Source: Coprinellus micaceus (lineage: Eukaryota; Basidiomycota; Agaricomycetes; Agaricales; Psathyrellaceae). Taken from it: 64,000 bases of DNA. Positions 34,792-45,443 of the stretch are shown here, in pieces. The notes under the pieces were generated by a model. It searched no databases. It saw only the letters and a list, made by a program, of their open reading frames with translations, and was not told the DNA's origin. The first letter of the stretch is position 1; every line of letters begins with the position of its first letter. The DNA is taken from assembly GCA_951394405.1 (NCBI GenBank), contig OX596338.1, positions 3,224,001 to 3,288,000 of the forward strand, in the 5' to 3' direction. Position numbers and translations under genes: made by a program.

Positions 34792-36137
34792 CTACTTCCT
34801 TGTCCCAAACACCACACCGAGGACGATAGCAAGGATGACACAAATGAGCACGACGATTCCAAAACAAATCCACCTTCCTCTCCGGTATGAGCGCGCTAAA
34901 AGAAAGGTTCAGTCCAACATGTTTGTGCCAAGAAAAATACACAGACCGTGAACAACAGCCTCGGCGGTGTTATCGAGCCTAAGGAAGTCTTAGCAGTGCT
35001 CGAATAGAAGGATAGGGTGGGACATACGCTGCTTTCGTATTCTGCTCCACATCTATTGCGGATTGCTCTACAGCATTCACGGCGGCGTCCTGCTGTTCAA
35101 CGAGTACAGCCATCTACCACCAGGTGATTCAGTCAACAGACCATTGAATTGAATTATTGGGTAGAGACTCACATCGTTGAATAACTGAGCGAGTTCACCC
35201 AGTGTCTTTTCCATCCGATTGAGGTCTTCACGCCTGGTCTGGACTTCATTGTACGCCAACCGTGATTCTCCGTATCGCGTGGATGTTGTTAGCTACAGGT
35301 CGTTAGCAAATTCAGTCAAAAATACGAGAGATGTGCATACCGCCTCAGAGAAAACCTGCTGCTGGCCCTGGTTAATGTACTCCTGCACCTCCTCCGGGGT
35401 CGCATCGGGTTTGACTGCAAGGTCGAATATAAGTCAATCTCCGTGCCGTCACGGAGGGGTACGAACCAATATGCAACTGCTTTGCTATCTGCTGTCTTGA
35501 CCGCTGGTCCCCTTCATATTCCTCCCTCTGATAGTTCTGGATAGCCTCCAGGAAGCGCTTTCGCAGAAGAGCAATCTATGTCCTCGCCTCCATCAGTCCA
35601 GGCTTCTTCTCGACGACGTGACAGGATGACGCACCTGGTTCCTTCGAATCTGTTGGTTCTGCAGAGGTGCCTGTCGTTCCAAGTCTTCTAACCGTGCCTT
35701 GATGCTTTGTGTCAGCTGACGGGACTCCCTAGTCAACTGTTCCAGCTTCTCATTGTCTTCCTCCAAGGATGCGTCGACCGAAGTGAGATAGTGCGTTCGA
35801 GTGGCGGAAACGGCCGCGACATTGGAGTTTAGGCGTTGAATATCTTGCTCAATGGATGCTACCTTGCCCCGAAGACTTCAGTGTCTGAAGCGGAATGCGA
35901 GAGGTGGTAGGTATTGTACCTCTGCCAGGAAAGTGTTTGCTCCTGCTCCTACAGGTGTCCCCGATTGCGGCTGCGGCCTTGCCCCTGCGAGACCTGCCCG
36001 GGAGGGTTCATCGAATCGAGCCATCTCCATCTCTTGCTCCCGCTGCTGACGCTAAATATCGAACATTAGGAAGTGAACCGACCATCTCTCTGGAGGAAGC
36101 GAACCCTAGCAGCGGGGAGGCGATCTATCGTCGACAT
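34792..36137 (-). CDS. Plasma-membrane syntaxin (SSO1/SSO2-like t-SNARE)
   Basis: This is a Qa-SNARE for exocytic vesicle fusion, about 310 residues, assembled from eight or so exons. The short first exon MSTIDRLPAAR splices to RQQREQEMEMARFDEPS. The Habc-type helices include VASIEQDIQRLNSNVAAVS, TRTHYLTSVDASLEED and FLEAIQNYQREEYEGDQ. The SNARE motif runs through MEKTLGELAQLFNDMAVLVEQQ (zero-layer Gln region) to VEQNTKAALDNTAEAVVHA. It ends in a single C-terminal anchor, GIVVLICVILAIVLGVVFG, followed by TRK. One exon uses an AAG acceptor (GGCAAG before VASIEQ). Start at 36137, stop at 34792. Confidence 0.9.
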
Positions 36138-36552
36138 GGTTGGAGAGAAAGCGGTAGGTTCGGGTTGTGCAAGGCTCCTCGGAGGTGGTTCGCCGGAACA
36201 CACGAGGAAGCGGGGATTAGCAACCTGAGTCCGTTCAGCCACCTTAGTCTCATCCAAGGCGCTGCAACGTGAGAACACGGCCGCGCTCCAATTTCATCTT
36301 GCGCAGCTCCCTGAGCGCTTACGGTACCGGCGCAGATCGAGCTCACTGCAGAGGGCAGCGTCGGTCGTCCATGGTAATTCCGTGCCGGGATCAGGGCTAG
36401 CCATGTCGAGATGGCAGAAACATCAGCAGCCTTGGATTAGATTGTGGAAATTTCCCACATTATCTCTCGAGTCATCGGAGAATCGGACTCTACCCAAAGC
36501 TTATATTCAAGTCAGGCTCTCCGTTTTGACGATCCCTTCTCTCCCCGCCAAT
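36138..36552. other. Divergent promoter of syntaxin and asparagine synthetase genes
   Basis: A 415-bp gap between divergent genes, with no coding exon and presumably both promoters. The stretch just upstream of the asparagine synthetase ATG includes a TTATATTC sequence (about 36501-36508) that may act as a core element; this is weak evidence. Confidence 0.4.
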
Positions 36553-38925
36553 ATGTGTGGAATCTTTGCTGTCCACGGCCTCGAAAAGCCTGCTCAGGAC
36601 CGGGCTCGCTTCATTGCCCTCTCAAAGCGATGCCGCCACCGTGGTCCGGATTGGTCGGGATGCTATGTGGGGCAAAACACTTGCCTTGTGCACGAGCGTC
36701 TCGCCATCGTTGGTGTTGGTATGTCCCCTCGCATGGGCTCCTATCACAACAAATTCTAAGTCGTACGCAGACTCCGGTGCTCAACCCCTACTCAGCGAGG
36801 ATGGAAAGGTTGCCCTCTGTGTCAACGGTGAAATTTACAACCACATCGCCCTCCGAAAGAGCGTCGGACCGGATGTCAAGTTCAAGACCCAGTCCGATTG
36901 CGAGGTTATCATTCCCCTGGTACGCACATCGTTAATATAGTATTCTTTCAAGGTCTGAAAGACCCCCTACAGTACAGGAAACATGGTACCGACCTCGTCA
37001 ACATGCTTGACGGCATGTTCTCATTCGTCCTCCTCGACGAGTCAGTCTCCCCTCCCCGAATTATTGCCGCACGGGACCCCATCGGAATTACCACCCTCTA
37101 CCAAGGCTGGAGCTCAAAACGTCCTGGCGTCACCTTCTTCGCCTCTGAACTCAAGTCCCTCGTCGACGACTGCGACAAGATCATCTCCTTCCCCCCAGGC
37201 CACTTCTACGACAGCCAGACCGAGGCCACCACCCGCTACTACAAACCTACTTGGTGGGACGGCGACCTTGAGGGGCCCGAGGCGACAATCCCTACAACCC
37301 CCGCGGATCTCACTCTGATCCGCGAGACCCTCGAGGCCGCCGTCAAGAAGAGGCTGATGTCCGAAGTGCCCTACGGTGTCCTCCTCAGTGGTGGTTTGGA
37401 CAGCAGTTTGATTGCGTCCATCGCTGCGAGGGAGACGGAGAAAGTTGCCAAGCACCAGTACGAGCTCAGGCAGAAGAAGCTCAAGGAGTTCAGCAGTGGA
37501 CCCCCTACCCCCCGCAACGAGGGCATAGACGAGGAAGGTATGTCTGCATTGTGCCCGCCATACAGGGGAGGAAATGCTAATTATATGACACCTAGCCACC
37601 CTCGCTGCATGGCCACAGTTGCACTCGTTCTCGATTGGTCTCGAGAACTCTCCCGATCTTCTGGCAGCTCGCAAGGCAGCGCACTTCTTGGGTACCACGC
37701 ACCACGAGTACGTGTTCACCGTCCAGGAGGGCCTCGACGCCCTCCCCGAGGTCATTTACCACCTCGAGACCTACGACGTCACTACCGTCCGTGCCTCCAC
37801 CCCTATGTATCTCCTCTCCAGGAAGATCAAGGCCATGGGTGTGAAGATGGTCCTCTCCGGAGAGGGTAGCGATGAAATCCTTGGAGGTACGAACCCTACT
37901 CGGTTAATTATGATACGCGATCTAATCTCTTGCTTCCTATAGGCTACCTCTACTTCCACGCCGCCCCCAACTCGCGCTCCTTCCACCAGGAGTGTGTGAA
38001 GCGAGTGAAAAACCTTCACACCGCCGACTGCCTTCGCGCTAACAAGTCCACGATGGCCTGGGGTCTCGAGGCTCGTGTTCCCTTCCTTGACAAGGCCTTC
38101 CTCGAGGTCGCCATGAACGTCGACCCCAAGGAGAAGGAGTTCTCCAAGGGCGCTGAGCAAACCCTCGACGATGACGGCTGCCCCCGCATGGAGAAGGTTC
38201 GGGCTACCTCCTTATCATAAATCCCCGAAATTCCCTGGCTAACACCCAATACTTTCTAGTACATCCTGCGAAAAGCATTCGACTGTGCTCCCGATGGCAA
38301 GGTTTGTCCCCACCCCTGATTCAAATTCGGCAAGATCTCGAAAATTAACGACAATCCCTTCTTCCTTTTTCTGTGCGCTTTATCGCCTATACAACAGCCT
38401 TACCTTCCCAGGTCGATCCTCTGGAGACAGAAAGAGCAGTTCTCTGACGGCGTGGGATACTCGTGGATCGATGGGTACGTTCTCCCAAATCCTGATTCTT
38501 TTGTCCCCTCTCTCTCACCCCTTGGGTGCCTAATTCAATTCAATCCAATGTGACTGACTGACTGACTGACTGACGCCATCTGCGTTCTTTCCTATTTTTC
38601 TAGAATCAAAGGACACTCTGAAGAGACGATCTCCGATGAGGCATTTTCGAAGGTGGCGGAGCGATGGCCTGATGACACCCCTCAGACAAAGGAGGCCTAC
38701 CTTATTCGCCAGATCTTCGACGGTATGTCGCATTAAACCCAATTTCTCCACGGCTGTAAACCTCATATTCTCGTGTTCTTTCTCGTAGACCTCTTCCCCA
38801 GCAAGGCAGCTGCCGAAACCGCCGTCCGGTGGATCCCCCGCGCGGACTGGGGCTGCGCCGCAGATCCCTCTGGTCGCGCCGTTGCAATCCATACCGCCGC
38901 TTACGACGCCCCCACCGACGAGTAG
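36553..38925 (+). CDS. Asparagine synthetase (glutamine-hydrolysing), class II
   Basis: It makes asparagine from aspartate using glutamine and ATP in the cytosol. The protein starts MCGIFAVHG, so Cys2 is the glutaminase nucleophile. The N-terminal domain has [31 protein letters not shown] and [12 protein letters not shown]. The synthetase domain has the ATP pyrophosphatase loop [48 protein letters not shown], and [12 protein letters not shown]. The last exons give [17 protein letters not shown] and [20 protein letters not shown]. Eight introns are placed, one containing a TGAC microsatellite. Length and motif order match eukaryotic ASN1/ASNS (about 570-590 residues). Confidence 0.96.
38551..38574 (+). 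repeat. (TGAC)6 microsatellite in an asparagine synthetase intron
   Basis: Six perfect copies of TGAC lie in the intron before the exon that starts [12 protein letters not shown]. Each unit junction contains CTGAC, which matches the fungal branch-point consensus CTRAY, about 28-50 nt upstream of the TTCTAG acceptor. Confidence 0.95.
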
Positions 38926-39665
38926 ACGCGTAGGCTAGACACCAGGGCTTGGTAGTATGTAGACACAACGATCGACGATTATAGGACCTTTGTTTTTGGG
39001 AGATTAGAAGAATATTAATATCCAGGATTACGATTTCATGGGATTTCGAGTGTTGGGTGTTGGGGTAGGTACCTAGGTAGTACAAGGAGGGGGAGGAGGG
39101 GGAAAGCCAGGCATTTGAATCTACTAGTGCAGGGGTAGAAGAGACGGAATGAAGGTAATAAGTAAATGAAATAATTAACGGGAGTGGAAGATGGATTGGG
39201 GAAGACCAACACCGCGGCGCAGAAATCGTAAGGACAGAGAGGGTAGAAAGACACAATTGGGTACTAGCTAGAAGCAAGGGAATCATCGCTGTCATAAAAT
39301 AAAGCTGGAGAAATCGTCATAGTAACTTGAATAAGAAGTGCATACGTAGGGGAAGCAAGGAGCGACAGCGTTGAGCGGAGAACGACATGGATATCCAGGA
39401 GAACAAAGCGGGGCGGGATATAAGGGAAGGGGCGTGACAAGCTTTCGAGAAGCTGGAGTGGGAGAGAGGGGTATTAGGTGGTGGTATATGGTGTACACAA
39501 AATGATATCCGACTGCAACGTAGCGTATCGAGAAGGGGGAGAGGTATGGGTAAAATGAAAACGTAAAGGAACAAGCGAGGAAAGAGGGAGAGAGAGGGTC
39601 ACACACAGACTAGGGAGGAAGCTTGCAGATCGACCGAAACTTGAAGCCAATATCACCGAATCTTA
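38926..39665. other. 740-bp convergent intergenic region
   Basis: This lies between the 3' ends of asparagine synthetase and the RhoGEF gene. It is purine-rich on the plus strand (many GGGAG/GAAG runs), and the frames open on the minus strand are low-complexity Ser/Pro/Leu artefacts. It probably carries two long 3' UTRs. Confidence 0.45.
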
Positions 39666-42600
39666 TCAAGAACTCAGTGAGGGATCATGGGCAAGCATTT
39701 GACGATATAGGCCTACCCCAGAGTCTTCCGACGGAGCCGGTGAGCCCAAGACCGGCTTCGGAGCTGTCTGAATAGGTGTCGCGTTTTGCTGTTCCCGATC
39801 CCTCAGCATCTCCCTATCCCGCATCTCACGGTGCTGAGCCACCGTCGTCACCGTTGCCTTGCTCACCTGGCTCGTGCTGCGTATCCGCCGCCCGGCCGAG
39901 GCACTCGTCGCCGACCTCGAGTTCTCATTCCACGCAGGTCGCGTAATAGTAGCTCGAGCATAGTTGGGGCCTTCGTCTGACGTCGAATGGATGGTGGTAG
40001 ATGCGGCGTTGCTCGTCGCTGGCCGCCTGACGCTGGATATTGGCGTCGCAGCCTGCGTTCGGCGGCTCGTTGGCCTCGTCGTATGGCTAGAGCCGTCAGA
40101 CACGAGGCGTGTGCCAAACTTGGCATTGGCAGAAGATTCCCTGCCGTACGAAGCGCTGATAGCGCCTCTCCTGGGCCCTGCACCGGGTTTGCCACGAATA
40201 ACTGGTTTCTGGACGGTAATCTTATCCGCGCCCCAGTACGAGAAGCTCATTTTGCTCTTCTTGTCGGAATCGGACGAATCTCCGTCCTCGTCTTCGTCCT
40301 TGTCCTCCGGCATAGGCACCATACGAGGCTGCGAGCTCACAACCTGAGATCGCGATCTTGCAACACTAAACGAAAGGAACGGTGTTAGGGCGTCATGAGA
40401 ATGGGAGCGTAAAAGGGAGGATACATACTCTTCCATCGAAACGACTCCTTCCCTAGCCGTATCAAAAGTCCACGTCTCGATCTAGAAGTGAATCCAATTA
40501 ATCTCACAAACCGAAAATCGCCCAGTTATGTACTCACCTTGATGAATTTGTATAGATTGCGGGGTTTGGTGTACGAGTTCCGACGCCCTGTCGTTGCGTA
40601 TTTCGACTTTCCCTGGGAATCGGGTAACGACATAGATCTGGAGCCTGCAGAGGATACAAGCGGCAGGGAAGTCGTGCCAGTTCTCTGGCATTGCAAAACC
40701 ACATCGTTGAACACGACAAACCACAAGTCCTTCTTCCCACCGATTCCGTTGTTCGATAGCGCGTCGCTAAGCCGCTTGAACGATGACTTTCCACGGACCT
40801 TCGGATTGACCGGTGGGGGCGAAGAAGGTTTACCGGACCCGCTCAGAGGGCTTAAACCAGGTGCGCATATCCGTTCTTCAACCAACACGCGCGAAGGCTT
40901 TGGCAAGGCCAACTGCCTAACCTTGTCCAGCCCCTCAATCCTAGCGAACACGTCTCGCGTCTTGTCCCTCTCCTCCTTCTGGATCTTCTCGTCCTCGATA
41001 CTCCGGACGATATTCTCCACCTCGGCTACCATCTGGAGTGTACTTTCGTATTCGAAAGTGCTGGGATCGGTGTGGAAGAGGAGGTTCTGGAAGAGCAGGG
41101 GGTACTTGAGCAGCCGCTGGAACGGTTTCGAGAGCGTAATCGCAAGACCCGTTTCGCCCTTGTCACACGCATCGGCCTCCAGCTTCTGGAGAGCTTTGCA
41201 AACCTTGAGCCACTCGGCCGCATCCTGCTTCTTGGGCTTCTTCGTAGAAACATTCGACAATGCGGCGTCCACCTGCTCCAGAGCACGCTCCAGGTGCAGC
41301 ACGTACTTCGCGTAGCCTTGGAAAATGTCGGACTAGAAAGGACAAGTTGGGCGTTCAGTCGCTGAAAGCCAGTAATCGCGAAACAAACTCACGTTAGAGA
41401 CAAACACGTCAGCTAGTGACCGGACCAGAGGATATTGATCATCGTAACGCTTCTTCAGAGCCTCACAGAGCCGCTTGTGACCATCGAACACCCCACTGTC
41501 GATAACCTCCAAGCATACACGCAAGTCCTCGGGCAATTGGTGTGGAGCCAGCGTGTTCCCAAGGATAACGTCGGCACCATTTTGGCTCTTCTTGAATTTG
41601 CGCAGCATGCCCGGCTTCTGGGACGATGCATCGCCATTTGTACTATACTTTCGGTCCCTGTCCCTGTCCCTGTCCTCGACTGCAGTCGACTGATGGCCTA
41701 GGGAGTGAGTAGAAGCTGTTGGCAGAGGGTGAGGAGGAGGAGGGAGTGAGTGGTGGGATCCAGATGGGAAAGGAACGGATGTACCACTGGCTCGTCCTCC
41801 CGACCGACTTGCACCCGCCCGGTACGGTGAGCGTGGGTGGTCGTGTTTCGACATCGGTGTCTTGCGGGCAGAGCTGTGCAGCCTTCCTGGCTTGTCGCCA
41901 GCCTCGTCCTCATCCGAATCAATGGATTCGGCATCCGCGTTATTGTTGTTGGCTGGTGTCGATACTTGTCTGCTTCGCTGGTGGTTGCCAAGGGCGTTGT
42001 TCATGCCAGGGGTAGGGGACATGAAACGTGCGGCGATGGGAGGGAGGTCATCCGCTGAATCTAGGGGGGTTTCTGGTCGATTCCAGTCGTATTCGAGGTT
42101 TGGAGTTGAAGTGTAGGCGGCAGCAGTAGCGGCGTATGGATGGAGCAGGGGGTCGATGAATGTATCCTTGAACTTGATGAGTTCGTGCACATATCTACAG
42201 AAAGGTCAGCGAATGCATATGGGATAGCGGCGATAGCTACGCACCTCTCCTCGCTCTGGATGATTTCGAAGAGAACCTCTTGTCGCGTCCGTTCGCGCGA
42301 CCCAATGTTAGAGACGAGGTCACCCTCGGTGACCTCACTCCATGACGCAGCCGCCAGAATCCTGCTCCCGCTCGTGTTTTGGGACATGGTCGAGTATGGC
42401 GTGTTTGAACGGAAGGAAGGAGAAGACCCCGCATCGAATGACTTCTGAAGGTAGGGCGACGCGGTCCGGGTTGAAGTAGCTTTCGTCGAAACTTTATTTG
42501 CAGTTCCTGAGACGTCAGTCCTCGACGAAGATGCTGGAGTTCCATTGGAGGGTGATCCACGGGGCTCTTTGCCATACGTAGCCTGGAAGCGCGCAACGGT

Positions 42601-43101
42601 GGTCCTGAGAGGTTGTGTTGGGGGCGAATTGGGAGCCGGTTCTGGCTGTATCCGATCCAGGGCGTTTGGCGTAGGGGTTGGCGGGGGTGAAATGAAGGCG
42701 ACTTTTTTCTCCACGCCGTTGGCCGCTGCAGCGGGTTCCCTGGTGCTGTCCCTGGTATTCCTGCGAGTTACGCGAGGCGTCGGCTCCCCATCCTCCTTCG
42801 ACTCCCTCGACTCTGCCTCTGTCCTGACTGATTGTGGTGCGGAAGTGGATCGGGACGAGTCCTGCGAGTCGTTCTGCTCGATGGGTGGAAGCGGTCTCGT
42901 TGTGAGCTGGCTAACTATCTGGGTGGGTACGAGCTCTGGGAGGGGCTTGAAATGGGCAGCATTGACGAGGGAGGGCGCCGAGGAGGCGGGGCGGGTGGGT
43001 TCTTCAGGCGGTGGCCATTGTCGTAAGGGCGGCAATTTTTCCTTTGGCGCCGAATCCCTGTCCTTGTCCTTGCCTGTGAGACGAGTGAAAAAGGCCTTCA
43101 T
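39666..43101 (-). CDS. RhoGEF (Dbl-homology) protein
   Basis: This is a predicted guanine-nucleotide exchange factor for a Rho-type GTPase, about 1,070 residues. A Ser/Pro/Thr-rich N-terminus (MKAFFTRLTGKDKDRDS onward) leads to the first DH helix, RQEVLFEIIQSEERYVHEL. A disordered insertion of about 150 residues follows. The rest of the DH domain includes KKRYDDQYPLVRSLADVFV, YAKYVLHLERALEQV, ITLSKPFQRLLKYPLLFQNL and a final helix EVENIVRSIEDEKIQKEER. After that comes a PH-like segment (KKDLWFVVFNDVVLQCQ, PRNLYKFIKIETWTF). The C-terminal 250 residues are basic and disordered. The KPFQRLLKYPLL motif is diagnostic for DH domains. Its ATG overlaps the ATG of the divergent methyltransferase gene. 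Confidence 0.88.
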
Positions 43102-43954
43102 GGGCGCGGGCGACGACGAGGACGACGGAGGCTGGTGGCGAAGTTACAAAGTCCCAACACGAGTTTTGAACGAGGCTGGATTGCCAAACTGGGCAAAACA
43201 CGCGATGACCTTGCCCGCTCACTCCACCAAGCACATTCCGCTCCTTTCCCAGTCCTTCCATGGTTCTACATTCCAGCTTGCGCAGCGCTCAGACGGGATC
43301 TCAAATGGCACCGCGCTCTGGCTGGGCGGCCAAGTCGTCTCGCATTACCTCGCTCAGCATCACAGGCGTTTCGGGAGCGGCTCAAGGCCTCGCGCGATTG
43401 AACTGGGGAGTGGGATCGGGTTGACGGCCCTGGCGTTGAGTTCGCTGGGGTGGGACGTGGTGGCGACGGACGTGCGCGTCGTACTCGACACGGTGCTCAG
43501 CGATAACATCGCCAGTAATTCTCAGAACGGCCTCATCGAAACGCGCGAACTCGACTGGATGGTGCACCCGAAAGAGTGGGCCTGGGACGACCCTCTCTCA
43601 ATCACATCCCCGATTCAGGGCTCAAGTGGGGACCTGCTGCGCCCCCCGTTCGACCTTGTCGTCTCTGCGGACACTGTATACGATCGGTCGCTCGTCACCC
43701 CCTTGTTGCGGACCGTGCACGCGCTTAGTGAAGGGCGTCGCCCGTGGGTTCTACTGTGCATCGAGCGTCGAGACCCGGCTCTGATTGACAGCCTGCTGCA
43801 AGAGGCACGCGAGACGTGGAACTTTTCTACCGAACGGGTACCTACGCCGAAGCTCGCAAAGTGTCTGGAAAAGGGCGGGGTGAGGTGGGACAGGGCTGAT
43901 TGGGAGGGCGTGGAGGTGTGGAAGATGCGATTGAGGGAGGACCATACGGTGTAG
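43100..43954 (+). CDS. METTL21/family-16 type protein methyltransferase
   Basis: A single-exon gene of 284 codons for an S-adenosylmethionine-dependent methyltransferase, probably acting on lysines of non-histone proteins. Motif I is AIELGSGIGLTALALSSLGW followed by the acidic VVATDV. The post-motif segment is FDLVVSADTVYDRSLVTPLL, resembling the family-16 D-x-x-Y region. A preceding HIPLLSQSFHGSTFQLAQ and NGTALWLGGQVVSHYL are typical of this group. The start is taken at the ATG at 43100, inside the start codon of the opposite RhoGEF gene; a second in-frame ATG at MTLPAHST would shorten it by about 35 residues. The substrate is not known. Confidence 0.85.
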   Translation: MGAGDDEDDGGWWRSYKVPTRVLNEAGLPNWAKHAMTLPAHSTKHIPLLSQSFHGSTFQLAQRSDGISNGTALWLGGQVVSHYLAQHHRRFGSGSRPRAIELGSGIGLTALALSSLGWDVVATDVRVVLDTVLSDNIASNSQNGLIETRELDWMVHPKEWAWDDPLSITSPIQGSSGDLLRPPFDLVVSADTVYDRSLVTPLLRTVHALSEGRRPWVLLCIERRDPALIDSLLQEARETWNFSTERVPTPKLAKCLEKGGVRWDRADWEGVEVWKMRLREDHTV

Positions 43955-44139
43955 GAACGCCGTCCTTGTTTTCGAACCAAAAAATCTGTCTGTTCATCAA
44001 TGGTGCGAACCATAGCCCAGTTCAAGCATTTCCCTCCCACTCGCCATGGCGCACGACAGTGCCTCGACAAGCGCAGAGTATTCATTAATATAACGTCGTG
44101 TGTGCGTGGATGCTTGTACATTAAAACGTCATGAGGTGG

Positions 44140-44984
44140 TCATGAAGACATAGCGACGTCTTCGGTGTCTTCTCTTCGCGTGATCACCAACTGCAGCGAT
44201 CTATCGAAGCCATGGCTCGACTTGTCCCTGTCAGATCGCAGCCACTTGGAAAAACACAAGGCAACTCACCAAATCCTTCCACGTCTCCTCCTCATCGTTC
44301 TCCGTCTGCAACTGGTATATCTGCAGAAATCCCTTGAACCTAAACTCTCCTTTAGCATCATCCCCTTCCCGTACATATCCAAACAGGAACTCACGTCAAA
44401 CACCCCTCATCCGTGACATCCAGAAACTCGACCAACTCGTCCTTGGTCTCCTGGCTGAACGGCGCGCCGTTGGTGTCGCGAGCCCACTCGTCCAGGGCGT
44501 CAGAGCTGAAGAAGGCGTTGGGTGGTGGGGTGAGCAGGCGGCCTTCGCCTGTTGAAGAGGAGAGGGGTTCGAGGCGGGGCGTGCAGTATTTGGCGAATAT
44601 GTGTTTTAGGCATGCCTCGAGCTACCATCCAATAATCGACACACGTCCATGTACAACCCAGCGAGAGAATCGGAATATGCAGGGAGGAAGAGGAGGGTAG
44701 GAGTTTATCAGCACATTCACATCCTCATACGAAGCAGGGTAAGAAGTAGAAGAAGCGGAAACACACACTTGACGCGAAATCCCCCCTTCAGCATCTAAGA
44801 GCTGTATCCCTGTCCCCGCCCCGGTCCCGCTCGCTACGTTCCTACGTCCCTGGCGAGAAGACGGCTCGGGCGTGTCAGGCCGGGCGTTGCTTATACGCGA
44901 GAGGACCTCTTCCATCGCGCGCGCTTCAAAGTCGTCGAATTCGGTGGTGTCGACGTAGGTGTTGGATTCGTTGGATGTGGACAT
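44140..44984 (-). CDS. Conserved fungal protein, EF-hand-like, function unknown
   Basis: Four exons encode about 195 residues. They run MSTSNESNTYVDTTEFDD, then an acidic/Arg region (ARPDTPEPSSRQGRR), then LEACLKHIFAKYCTPRLEP, then FSQETKDELVEFLDVTDEGCLTFKGFLQIYQLQT, then ENDEEETWKDL. The last exon gives SSHGFDRSLQLVITRRE and stops at 44140. The DVTDEGCLTFKGFLQIY segment reads like an EF-hand loop followed by its exiting helix, although the calcium ligands are incomplete. The final junction uses an AAG acceptor. The family is unnamed as far as I can tell, so no pathway is assigned. Confidence 0.7.
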
Positions 44985-45443
44985 TGGCGTGAGTCAGTTG
45001 GACTGGGTTGCGTTGCGTGGATGTGAAAGAGGATATGAAGGTAAGGTGGATTGTAGAATGGGTGGATAGATCGTTCGAGGATGATTTGAAGCAAGAACGG
45101 TGGGACTAGATGGATAAACCAGGGGATAGATTCGACGACACGGCTAAGGGAGGAAACCACGGAAGAAAGGACGAGGACGAGGTGTGGCAGCCCAGTCGAC
45201 TCGTGAGGCAGGAGGAGAATAAAGGAAAAGGGAAAATCTTGAACAAAGTGGCAATTGATGGTATGCTGATCACGCTTTCGCCGGACTCGAGGATGAGAGA
45301 CGCGGCAGCGGATTGGATCATTACACCTTCGGTTGCGTACTGACCACGTACTACCGACTATATAGGACTGGGATCATTGAGTTGGTCTCTAGAGGTTGAC
45401 TTGTAACCACCACCATCGGTGCACCTGCACCGCGTATTCAAAG
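44985..45443. other. Divergent promoter of EF-hand-like gene and PRP28
   Basis: A 459-bp gap with no coding exon. A TATATA element lies at 45359-45364 (listed separately). Short open frames here are artefacts. Confidence 0.45.
45359..45364 (+). promoter_or_regulatory. TATA-like element of PRP28
   Basis: TATATA lies about 80 bp upstream of the PRP28 start at 45444, in core-promoter position. Confidence 0.35.
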
